In this document: in pieces, positions 31,701-42,145 of the stretch
How the letters are laid out: the number at the start of each line of letters is the position of its first letter
Numbering within the stretch: the stretch's first letter is position 1
From: Catenaria anguillulae PL171
Taxonomy: Eukaryota; Blastocladiomycota; Blastocladiomycetes; Blastocladiales; Catenariaceae
NCBI GenBank assembly: GCA_002102555.1
Contig: MCFL01000028.1
Coordinates: 124,001 to 188,000, forward strand
Direction of reading: 5' to 3'
DNA: 64,000 nt
Position numbers and translations under genes: made by a program
The notes under the pieces: model-generated
Told to the model about the DNA's origin: nothing
The model's database searches: none
The model's input: the letters and a program-made list of their open reading frames with translations, nothing else

Positions 31701-34700
31701 GTCTCGGCGGCGGCGTCGGTAGATGTCGCAGGCGCGGCCACATCGACGCCAGCTGCGCCATCCTTTGCCTGGTCCCGTTTGGCGCCACGCTTGCCCTGCT
31801 TTTTCCGCTGCAACTCTTGGAACGTGGACGGATCGTAGCGGCGACGGCTAAACACGAGCTCGGGGTCGCGACGCAGCGGCTTGAAGACATGATATCCGTG
31901 CTTGACGACGCCAATCAACATGTCGCGGTCCTCTTCGGGCCCCCACCATTCCGCTGGCGGCCGGGTCACGACAGGAACAACAAGCTCACGCTTGGCCTGG
32001 GCAAAGTCTCGGGGAACCAAATCGTGCACTTGCTTAAGCAGCTGCAGGCGCGACACCATAAACTTGCACTTTTTCGCGATCGACTGCATGTAGCTCTGCG
32101 ATGCGTCCACCAAGAACGACCGGTACTCGGTGACTTGCCGCGGAGTCGCGTTCTCGTACGGCAAGTCGCCGCCCTGCGGCAAGCAATACGGTTCGCACTC
32201 TTCCTGCACCATGGCCTCGAGATCCGCCGCAGCATGCGGGTCGTCGCTCGCATCCACAACCGTTTGCAAGTACCGCAACAAGTCGCGGGCGCATGCACGC
32301 AAATCGGAAATCGACCGCCTTGGCATCCCCTCCGCGATCCGCTCCCAATGCCACACGCCAAACACCATGAGCCGGCGTTCGAAAAAGAGCTTTTCCGTCG
32401 ACGACCACTTTTGCACCTCGGAGGCTTTTGGCTCCGCACCACTGCCCTCGCCAATCGATTTGCCTCCAGCCGCCGCATCGGTCGGCGACGCCATCTTGTC
32501 CTCCACCGCTGCCTCCTGAATCTGCTTCGCTGCCAATGCGTGCGACCGCCGCTGCCTTGGCTCGTCCAAAATCAATGCCGCGGCCATATCCGCTTGCGTC
32601 GGCGCCAACTGCGGCTGCAGTTTTGCCTTTTCGGCCAATTTGTCCCAGAAATTCGGGTCATTGACGTCAATCTCATCGTCAACGCCCGTGTCATTGGCAA
32701 CAAACGTGGCCTTTGAAAAGATGGACCCAACAGCTTGCGACGTGTCGTGCTTGATGACGGTGGTGCGCCTTTCGAGGATTTGGTCAATCGACTCGTCACA
32801 AAAGGCGGCGCTTTCGGCATCGTCCAACATGGCGCCGTAGGCACCCTTTTTGAGCAGCTCCTCGACCTCCTTCTTGGTCAGCTTGCCACTGTTGGAATCG
32901 TCGCCGATGCCCATGGACGAGTCGGCAGACATTTTTTGCAAGACGGCCTTGTCCAGTCCAAGCTTGAATCCGGCGCGGTCAAACATTTCCTTTTCGTACG
33001 TGTTGCGAGTGACGAGGCGGTAGATTTGGACAGGTTTCTTTTGGCCAATGCGATGGCAACGGGCTTGGGCTTGAAGATCGCTGTTTGAAAGAGCAAAGAA
33101 ATAGGAAGAGTCAGCAAGATGAAAAAAAAGAGACTGTGGGACGATGCAATGTGTACTTTTGCGGATTCCAATCGGAATCGTAAATGATGCACGTATCCGC
33201 TGCCGTCAAGTTGATACCCACACCACCCGCGCGCGTGCACAACAAGAAAACAAACGACTCTGAGCCTGGCGCCGAGAACCGATCAATGGCCGCTTGGCGC
33301 TCGGGTCCGCGAATGTTGCCGTCAATCCGCTCGTACAAGTACTGCCTGCCGCGCAAGTACTCTGCCAAAATGTCCAAACACTTTGTCATTTGCGAAAAGA
33401 TGAGCACCTTGTGTCCACCTGCTTTGAGTTTGGCCAACAGCTTGTCGAGCAGCACGAGCTTGCCCGATGCTTGAATCATGTACTTGAAGTGCTCCTCGAC
33501 AGTCGACACGTTGGCCTCGGACAAGATCACCTCCTCGGCGCCGGCCAGCAGGTACGGGTGGATGCAGCACTTGCGCAGCTCCATGACAATATTGATGAGC
33601 GAGGGGAGCGCGTCGCGGCCTTTGGCGCCCTTTTTCAGCATGGAAAAGTTGCGCTCGAGGATGGCTCGGTACCACTTTTTCTGAATGTTGGTCAACTCAA
33701 CCTCGATCACGGTTTCTTCCTTCACGGGGATCGACGTCTCGACGTCTTCCTTGAGGCGGCGCAACATCAGCGGCTTGAGCAATTCTTGCAAGCGCTCTAC
33801 GTCGGTCGAAGTCTTGAGTTGCCCAAACTCGGACAAGAAGGCCTTTTCGTTGGGGAACTTGTCGGGCTCGAGAAAGTTGAGGAGCGCCCAAAGTTCGTCG
33901 ATTGAGTTTTGCAGCGGCGTACCCGTCAAGAGAACACCTGTTGATGGGCGGAAACGGTCAGTGACTGAAATGAACTCGCAACTGGCAATTAAGAGGAATG
34001 CGGCATACGATGCTCCATTGAGAAACCCTTCAACACCTCGGAAATCTTACTGCTCTTGTTTTTCAACTTGTGCGCCTCATCCAGAACAACGGCGCGCCAA
34101 GGTAACGGTCGCAACTGCGCCGCGGCAGCCAGCACCATCTCGTACGTGGTAATCAGGACGTCAAACTTGAACACGCCGGGGACGAGAGCGCCGTTGGCAT
34201 CCTTCCAGTAAAACTCGGTGTCAACGATCAAGTTGCGCGACGTTGCATTGCCATGGTAGACAATGACGTTCATGGTGGTCCAGTTGCGAAACTCGCGCTC
34301 CCAGTGCGGAACTGTTGAGAGTGGGGCAATGACAAGGAACGGGCCAGGCGAGCCAAAGGTGGTGAAGAGCTCGTTAAGAAAGCACACGGATTGGACGGTT
34401 TTGCCGAGACCCATCTCGTCGGCCATGATAGACGATTGACCTAAAGCAAGCAAAGTCAGTATGTGGCGCGAACAGGAACGAAAAGGGAGCAGGGAGTGTA
34501 AGGTACCTCGCAACCAACAATGGGTCAACCAATTCACACCCTCCAGCTGATAACTCCGCAATTGGTTCCCATTCTTGTACTCGAGGCTCTCCTCGTGCGG
34601 CTTCCACGACGATAATGGCGGCCGCACGACCCCCTTTTGCATCGTCGCCACTTTTTGCTCGTTCAAAACCCTACGCTCGAGAAACTCCTTGACCAAATCC

Positions 34701-36281
34701 GAGTCCCATTCCTCGCAATCCTCCTTGGACTCCCACGTTGCCTGATCGTACGCCAAATTCTCCCACTTGACTAAAAAGTACACCTGGCTACTGGCCCCGC
34801 CGCTGCCCGCGACCTCGCCCTCGTCCAAAATGCGGTCCATGTTGAGGTACGCCGGGTTGAAGGCTTCATCTCCCCATGCGGCAGCAGCCGCTGCACCACC
34901 ACCATTGTCGCCCGACTGAGCCTTTTCGAGAAATCGGCGAATGCGCTGGCCGCCATTGGCCGACGCCTCGATTGTGCTTGCAGGGACCCATTCGCGGTGC
35001 TGGTACGACAGGTTCTTGTACTTGACGAGAAACTCCATTTCGCCCGATTCCGGGTCTGTGCGGTACGTGAGCATCTTTTCGACGATCTTGGGCTCAAACA
35101 GGGCAAATGGAATGTGCACTGGATCGTAGGCGACCTTCCAGTCGGTGCCCGATGGGAACGAAGGCCAGGCGCGTCCAGATGCACGGTATGAGCCGGTGGG
35201 AACAACGGCGGCGGATGCACGGGAGGTCTTTGTCGGTGGAGAGCGGCGTGAGGAGGACGATTTGGATTTGGACTTCTTGGATGACGACCGTTTCGAGGAT
35301 GATGATGCAGTGGACGGGCCGGCGGTCCGGCGGCGTTTGGATCGCGGGCGACTGTCGCTATCATAGGATGCATCGTCGTCGTCTGGATCGCCGTAACCAT
35401 TGGCCGCATCGTCCTGAGTCATGTCCGCATCGTCATCCTCCTCGCTTTCGGTCCCAAACTCGTCGTATGAGGCGACACGCTGCGAGGCGCGCTTTGCGGC
35501 CGACCGGCTAGTCTTGCGCAGCAGCGCATTGCCTGCGCTCGACATGCTTGTCAAGTCCGTCGCCGAGCTCTCTTGATCGTAATCGTCCGACAGCGACGAA
35601 ACTGAATCATCTTCGCGAATCGCCTTGCGCCGGGCTGACGCGCGCGACCGCTGGCTGGATGCCTTATCGATATCCATTGCGTCCTCGTCCTCGTCATACT
35701 CGTCGTCATCGTCATCGCCGTACATTGTGGATGCTGCCGATGCGCCCTCGGCACTGTCCTCGTCCGAGTCTGCAATCCGGCGGCGCTTGCGCGCCGCGAG
35801 CGCGGCAGATGCAGACCCCGACCCGGATGAGGTGTGCGGCAACGACGGCCATTTGACAGCTGTGCAAATTGCGCGGCCGCCGAGGGCGCGCGTGGAAGCG
35901 ACGATGCAGACGAGAGCGCGCTCGCAGCGGACCCGGCGCTCGAGGCCGCAAACGGATTGGATGCGAAATACGCTGCCTGGTTGGCGGGCGCATACATGCC
36001 GAGCGCGGCGGCGGCAGGGTGCTGCGGAGCACCGCCAGCGCGCACGCCTGCGACGCCGGCTGCACCGGGACCAGGCGCCAGTGGGCCCGACCGTGGGATG
36101 TACGGCGTGGCACCGCCAGGGCGGATCATACCAAGTGCCGGGCCCGCGGGGGCGGGACGGTTACCGCCGGGCACAAATGTCCCAGGGGGCGGTTGGTTGG
36201 CGGGCGGCGTGGGATTGTGGGTGCCGGCGCCGGCGGCCCTGCTGGCTGAGGATTCGTCGGGTTGGACGGGTTGTCGGCCAT
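28769..36281 (-). CDS. CHD6-9/Kismet-type chromodomain helicase
   Basis: Exons 35859-34507, 34440-34009, 33937-33157 and 33080-28769 give about 2,290 residues plus an unresolved N-terminus. Order: acidic/Ser/Lys-rich region; tandem chromodomains ([35 protein letters not shown]); SNF2 ATPase with Walker [13 protein letters not shown] box [31 protein letters not shown] and [15 protein letters not shown]; helicase C with [20 protein letters not shown] and [13 protein letters not shown]; then [12 protein letters not shown] and [15 protein letters not shown]. Downstream SANT/SLIDE-like blocks ([57 protein letters not shown]) match class III CHDs, not Chd1. The C-terminus is Gln/Pro-rich. Introns: 66, 71 and 76 nt. 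The start is uncertain: an ATG at 36281 (MADNPSNP) and another open frame to 36393 both feed a Pro/Ala-rich leader that is one base out of frame with the body near 35850. Confidence 0.9.
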
Positions 36282-37397
36282 TCTTGGACTCGTGGTATCG
36301 GACGGTATTGCGATGGAATGCGATCGAGTGCAGCAGCTGAGAGTAGGAGCAATGGGCAATCAGTGAGGGAATGTGAAGTCCGTCTGCGATCATTGTTGCC
36401 GGCCGGCGGCCGTCGTCAACTGGTTAGTGCATCCCGTTGGCTTTGGCCGTCTGGCTTGTCATGAGAGAAAGGAGCGTACAAAAATGAGGTTGAGTGACTC
36501 GGTGGGATCCGTTTGCCCTCGAGATTTGTCTTGTCGGGCGCCGTCGTCAACGGTCGAGGCTGTGCGTATGTGTGCGTTGTGGTGCAATTCAATTCGGTAT
36601 CGCTCCGCCTTGTGAGTTTGTGCTCGGTGTACGCAAGTCGTCAATCGATCGGACGGAAGAGCTCACGTCCACGGGCGTCAGCGGCGAGGGCCAAGTCATG
36701 GCGACAACATATTGGGGCTTGCCGCGCCGTGCCGAGGTCGCTCGCTGCGCAAAATCGGGCACCCGCCCCGCCCCTCGCCGCGCGTCTGGTCCACAGCCCC
36801 GTCATCACTCTGGCCTTCCCCAGCCTTCGCGATCAGTGCGGCACGTGTTTGCCCTTCCATGTCGATCAGCACCGCCTTGAACGCCAATGGGCCGCTTTTT
36901 GGGGTGGCCATGATTGGCTATCCGAGGCGGAGGGGGTGGGCGGTTGCAACCCAAGTGCCACGCTTGCCGAGTGTGGAACCGCCTCTGCCGTCGCTGCGTT
37001 GCCATATCTGCCACTACCAAACACTGAGCGATCTGTGGATTCTCTGCAGATGTCTGGAGGCATGAGAAGCGCAATGCGACTTTCAGGCCGACTGCTCCCC
37101 ATGTGTTTGTATGCTGTGCCTCCCGTCGGTGGTGAGCAGCTGGGATCATTCACTGATGAATTCGGTTTGGAGGAGGAACCAATCGAACATGAATCGGGCT
37201 GGCATGGTTGACGCTTCAGCCAGGGATGCCCCTGCTTCAGCACGGTCAATGCGCAAAAATTGTAACGAGAGTTTAACTACATCATGATTGAGCGGCCAAC
37301 CAGCCCGAAGACAACACCAATGCCACAAAAAATTGCGATTTGGGTCCGCCTCGAAACCACTTCGTTCATCCCCACAGTAACCTCACTTGTGCTATGC
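36282..37397. other. Intergenic region, 1.1 kb
   Basis: This is the 5' flank of the CHD gene. Long frames on the plus strand (for example 36513-37211) lack protein character and end in no recognisable domain. The last 120 bases hold a short minus-strand frame ending in a hydrophobic segment that is not connected by any acceptable intron to the next gene. Confidence 0.4.
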
Positions 37398-37957
37398 TCA
37401 AGATGAAGCGCCTTGGACGTTCTCGTCAAAGAACATTGCGTAAATGACCGACAGTACGAAGAAGGACGAGGCGCCAATGTTGACAAGGAGCGACAGTTGG
37501 TCGTCCGTAACAAAATCGAGTGAAAGCATCTTGATGGCCTCTTGAGTTTCGAGAATGTGAAAGCCGCGATTCGATGGCGGCGACGAGGCTGCAAGACGTG
37601 ATCTGCGACTGGGCATGGCATGCGCAGGGGAATGGCGGATCGAGGTCAGCATTTCAACATTGGTATGCCGGTATGTTTGCTCAATGTAGAAAGCTATAGT
37701 ACCTGGGAATCACAAGGCGAATGTGTGTGGACTGCCGTTTACAATTGCAGTCTGGACCTGTCTCACTTGCTCAACTTCTCAGCAACAGGCATGCACGCCA
37801 CTGCCACAAGACCGTCGCACATACCAAAGCCCGCCAGCACCATGAACATGGAAACAAGTCGAATATGGGCGGGCGTCGCGATGAACGACGCCGCGACCTG
37901 TCGAGCAAGTACCGCTCGCACTCCCCGGGCGGCTGCCAGACTGAAGATGGATACCAT
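37398..37957 (-). CDS. Candidate two-exon small membrane protein
   Basis: Exon 1 (37957-37825) begins MVSIFSLAAARGVRAVLARQ, Arg- and Ala-rich like a mitochondrial presequence, and ends at a GTATGT donor. Exon 2 (37588-37398) follows a CTTGCAG acceptor and joins in the correct phase, reading ASSPPSNRGFHILETQEAIK, then FVTDDQLSLLVNIGASSFFV and a second half of a helix LSVIYAMFF. Total 107 residues with two hydrophobic segments. Support is only the matching phase, consensus splice sites and hydrophobic segments. The intron (236 nt) is longer than most here. Family unknown; it could instead be two unrelated chance frames. Confidence 0.33.
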
Positions 37958-38706
37958 GATTGCGAGTCGGTGACTGGCTTTTGGTGGCAAAGCTGATCGT
38001 TACCCTGCGGCTGGTATGGAGCCAAGGACCGAGCGAGACAGGAGGAACTGACTCCAGTGCGGTTGCATCTGAGGCAGGGTATGGATCTTACGGAGATCCG
38101 CCATGGTATTGTTTACAGGGCAAATCCGCCTTTATGTACGGCTGGAAATTGGCACCCGTGCGGGTTGAATGTCTTCGCGTCAAGCAGTGGTTGCCAAAGG
38201 TGAGGTTTTGAATAGATCCATGAGTGTGCATTTCGCTATTGCTGGGCTGTCCGTACCGCCCCGTGCCGTCTTGCCGACCTCGGGCGCTCTGTCGCCAATC
38301 ATGGTCGGCACTGGGTAAATACAGGCATGGCAGCAGAAGGGCCTCGACGAAGGTTCCACATCAGTATCTGCAATGGAATTCAACGCAAAACCATTTCACA
38401 CCCGAAACATATGGTCAACTGCAAGTATATCTTCCTCTACATTTCTTCCACCGCCTCGGTGGGCTTTTCACCATATGCTGTCTCAAGACGCTCCTGATCT
38501 CTCGGCCCCACTCTTTCCGCCGATTGAGAGCATGGCTCACGAGGATGGCTGGCCGGGAGACAGCGCAAACGGAACTGAGCAAGTAGGTAGGGTCAGGTGG
38601 CCGTCCGTGCGAGACAGGCATGGACCGGCAGCTGGAGCGTGCGACGCAGAGGCAGCGAATGCATCAAAACAATCAAACATTAATAATTGTACATCGTCAA
38701 GCATCC
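37958..38706. other. Intergenic region, 0.75 kb
   Basis: It lies between the end of the TB2/DP1-like gene and the start of the candidate small gene, both on the minus strand. No gene, repeat or RNA is seen. Confidence 0.4.
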
Positions 38707-39657
38707 TCAGTCCATATCTGGCGAGTACGATCCTGGTGAAGACTCGACTGGCACATTTGCCCGAGTGCTGCGAGCCTGAGAACGTGCCCAAGTGGGCATA
38801 GTGCCCGATGCGGCGTTTGGCAACGATGCCGAGGCAGCCGCATCCCACGCGGCGCGATCCGACTCTTCTTCAAACTCGTCTTCGGCCTGCATGGGTGCGT
38901 GCGGCATGGCGGCCAGTGCACGGTATTGCGCATATGCCTTGGCAGCGACGGCCAGCAGGCGAGCGAGGGCACGTTGTGGGTACTACACACGAGCAGTGGA
39001 TGATGTTGAAGGTCCGCCATCATGTTAGATTCATGTCATTTCGGCGTCAGCCATCCGCTAGAGGGGGAGGGGCATATGCGTACGACTGAAATCCACAGCT
39101 CAATCACTTTCTGATACCGCCGAAACCATGGCCGCAGCCGTTGCGTGAACAGGACGTAAGTGCCAAGATGCTTGGTGAGCATGAGCATGGCAAGAACGAG
39201 GAACTTGGCCGAATTATAGAATGGGACCAAGCGAAGCATGCGGTCGCCAACTCGTTCGCCTGCGCCGAGGCAGACGAGTGTGACCCAAAAGATGAGGTGG
39301 CTGCGAAGCTCTTGAGGCGTTGGCGGCTGATGAGCGGGCGCGTTTGCGACGACCGAGGCGGAGCGAGGACAGTCATTGTCGAATAGAGGGACGATAGGAC
39401 ACTGGGAAAGGCATTAGAGAGGTTATTGGTGTGCTTGTCAAGTCAGGGCGGCACAACAGTAATGTGCATACAAGTACGTCCGACTGGCCTTGTAAAGAGC
39501 GCCCATGGTGACCTTCTTGAATGTGTTTCTTCGGCGACAGTATGGGAATCTTGGGTAGAAGGCGCCACAGATCGCTTTCACTGAATCTCAGCGTATTGAG
39601 GGACTTTTCATTGACTGTGACGGTAAATTTGATGAGCACATATAAGTCGTCCAACAT
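38707..39657 (-). CDS. TB2/DP1/HVA22 (REEP/Yop1-like) ER-shaping protein
   Basis: Three exons (39657-39478, 39401-39084, 38982-38707) join in phase 0 at both junctions (introns 76 and 101 nt, donors GTACTT and GTACGC), giving about 257 residues. The middle exon holds the family core: ELRSHLIFWVTLVCLGAGE, LRLVPFYNSAKFLVLAMLML, then GTYVLFTQRLRPWFRRYQKV. This hairpin-membrane family (yeast Yop1, animal REEPs) bends ER tubules. The C-terminal exon is an amphipathic Ala-rich helix followed by an acidic tail (QAEDEFEEESDRAAWDAA). The first exon is less secure: its frame has no earlier Met after a stop, and a competing ATG (MGALYKASRT, 39507) lies in another frame that does not splice. Usual REEP N-terminal motifs are weak. 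Confidence 0.6.
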
Positions 39658-40279
39658 CCCCAATACTGGAAGTGAGCTGATTTTCAGCGCGGTAAACCCG
39701 AAGAATGCAACCAACAGGATCGACAGTCATGGTGCATCGGGCTCCACTCCTCTGCATCTGTCTCGACATGACGTCTTTTTCTCTCATCCCGTCATCCTGT
39801 TTACAGTCTTTGTTCTTCCATCAATTCTTCCTTCTATTCCAGGTGAAAGAAATAATTTATGCAGTTTCACCGACACAAATGACCGTTTGGGGGATCGCTG
39901 TAATTGCATGTGTCCATGATGGTGTTGGCGGCAGACTGTTTGAGTGATGTCCTCGTCAGATCGCTGTGGCTGCTCCCAAGGTGACGATGTTTGGCGAACC
40001 ACAAAGTATTGTCAATAACGCAAGAGGGCGCAACATACTGTACCCAGTGGTGTAGGCGCGAGTTGGCATTGCTTGCGATGAGGTGTGGAGTCGCCCTCGC
40101 TCTTTATATGGTGCCGATGCAAGTGTTTCGAATCGTTATTCATTCCCAGATCTCTCACAGACGCGTCAAACACAATACGATGACGACGCTCAATTCATTT
40201 CATGAGAAGTTTCCACACTATTACTCCCCATCTAGACTTTGCAACTCCCGGCAACAGGACCTCAACACTCGACCCCAAC
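39658..40279. promoter_or_regulatory. Divergent promoter region of TB2/DP1-like and Rho genes
   Basis: About 620 bases separate the two divergent start codons. Coding-like hydrophobic sequence (LLVAFFGFTALKIS) continues about 60 bases upstream of the assigned TB2/DP1-like start, so another 5' exon may lie here. No other feature is recognised. Confidence 0.35.
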
Positions 40280-41252
40280 ATGCCTCCCAGTCAAGTTCGC
40301 AAAAAGCTCGTCGTGGTCGGAGATGGTGGAATTGGCAAGTCCGCACTTCTCATGACCTACGCGCAAAAGACGTTCCCTACTGTATGTAATAGTGCGTGCC
40401 GCCCAGCTATGGTCAAGGCACTCACCCTAGTGTGTGCATGTGTGCGGGTTGATCCAACAGACGTATTGTCCGACCGTGTTTGAAAACTACACTGTCACAC
40501 CAGCAACCAAGTCGGGCAAGCGCATCGAACTGTCGCTTTGGGATACTGGTGGGACATTTTACTCTCTGCCTGTCCGTGCTCGCTGCAATCATCGATGCAT
40601 TCAGCGGCTGACACCACCGCACACACCACTCTTGCAGCGGGACAAGAAGACTATGACCGGTTGCGCCCATTGTCATACCCGGATACTGATGTCGTCCTAA
40701 TTTGCTTTGCTTTGGGCGGGCTCATTCCATCGACGGATGGATCGGGATCGACTTCGGACTGCAAAATGACCTATTCCAACGTCCTGCACAAGGTACACGT
40801 GGACGGGGGTTTTCTTGACGATGAGGCATCCACTGCCATATTGAACTCACTAGGTGTGGTTGTGTCCGTCTTCCCGACAGTGGTATCCCGAGGTTAGCCA
40901 TTTCTGCCCCAACGTGCCCATTATCTTGGTCGGAACAAAGAAGGACTTGCGCGAGGAGGCGCTAAACACGGGGTCCACCTTGTTTATTCCCAAGGAACAT
41001 GTACGCTACATGTCACCATTGCCGCCAACACTTGTGCGCTTAGCTCAACACCACAGCACCACACAATCTTCCTCGTGTTTTGCTCAACAGGGCGAAATTC
41101 TTGCAGGCCAAATCAAGGCTGTAGCGTACTATGAGGTCTCGGCGCTCAAGTGGGAGCCGCAAGAAATGGATGAGTTCTTTACCAACATCTGCGAGGTTGC
41201 AATTAAGGGCGAAGCGGCAAGGAAGAAGGGTGCTGGCTGTTTGGTCATGTAA
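40280..41252 (+). CDS. Rho-family small GTPase
   Basis: Five exons (40280-40381, 40461-40548, 40638-40792, 40881-41000, 41091-41252) give 208 residues. The motifs are in order: P-loop GDGGIGKS, switch [10 protein letters not shown], switch [23 protein letters not shown]4 VGTKKDLR followed by the Rho insert region, G5-like YYEVSALK, and a C-terminal CaaX box CLVM after Lys/Arg. The closest pattern is Rho/Rac/Cdc42, which controls actin, polarity and cell-wall synthesis. Two oddities: the P-loop reads GGIGKS instead of the usual GACGKT, and 14 extra residues ([14 protein letters not shown]) sit between ICFAL and the helix ending SNVLHKWYPEV. No splice signals flank that insert. CLVM predicts prenylation and methylation, linking it to the ICMT-like genes. 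Confidence 0.9.
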
Positions 41253-42145
41253 ACATCTCTTTTCGTTTGGCTTCTCTCTGCCTCAATCTCCGCCTCTCAC
41301 CTGGCCACCGACCCCGACTTGTTAAGATTCATATCCCTATGTTCTTGCTCTAGCCATCATTTCTCGCTTGTCCCACCTGTAATTCCTCGATAACCCCCTC
41401 AATGCTCCGTTCCCACACCCTGATTATCCGACTATGCCAACTATGCCTGACTATGCCTCGTTCCACACTTGTTCTTGTGCTCCGTGTTTTGATTTCGCAA
41501 ATCGATTTCTATTTGTTTCCTGAAGACCTTGCTGCAACTGCAATATCTTGTAGCGAATGAAAGTCTGCGAATACGTACGTGCCAGTAGTTCTCCTGGGAG
41601 GCTGGTACAGACGCAATGGCATTGCGGCCACGTCACAGCTGGCAGCATCGTTCACTGGCATTCTCCCATTCTTGCCTGTGACGCACGACTTCCCGCCAAG
41701 GTAAACAGAAGAGCATCCAACTGCACTCTGCCACGAGTGCATGCCAAGACCGAAGGATGTGAACTGACTCATTTCGTTGCGGGAAAAACGGGTTGGCGCG
41801 TGCCACTGAAGTGCGCACCCAATCCCTAATTTATCCGCAAAGCGAGCTCAAGTGCATGTGTGTGAAGCAGTGTTGAGTTGTTCGCGCAGATTGCTTCCAG
41901 ATGAAATGGGGGCAACCCAAAGGCAATTCCAGAGTTCACACCAGATGGCGAAGGTCGTGACGCTCCATCTCAGTTGACGTACGCAATAAAGTGATGTTGA
42001 AGGATACAAATACGGCAACGTTCCCCCTCTCACCATCCGACGCCTGATTTTTTTTTTTTCCAAAACTAATCCATACCTTGGACGTCTACACAAACCATCC
42101 GTACGCCACACGTCATACATCCAACACACGCACATCAAGTCCATC
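41253..42145. other. Intergenic region, 0.9 kb
   Basis: It holds the 3' flank of the Rho gene and the promoter of the dehydrogenase. A pyrimidine-rich stretch and a T run (42050-42059) precede the latter. No gene seen on either strand. Confidence 0.45.

Noticed and set aside
36513..37211. 232-codon plus-strand frame upstream of the CHD gene
   Set aside because: Composition is that of translated GC-rich non-coding DNA; no hydrophobic pattern, domain or splice continuation.
39480..39507. Alternative start MGALYKASRT for the TB2/DP1-like gene
   Set aside because: From this ATG the frame reaches the GTACTT donor in phase 2, which throws the conserved second exon out of frame.
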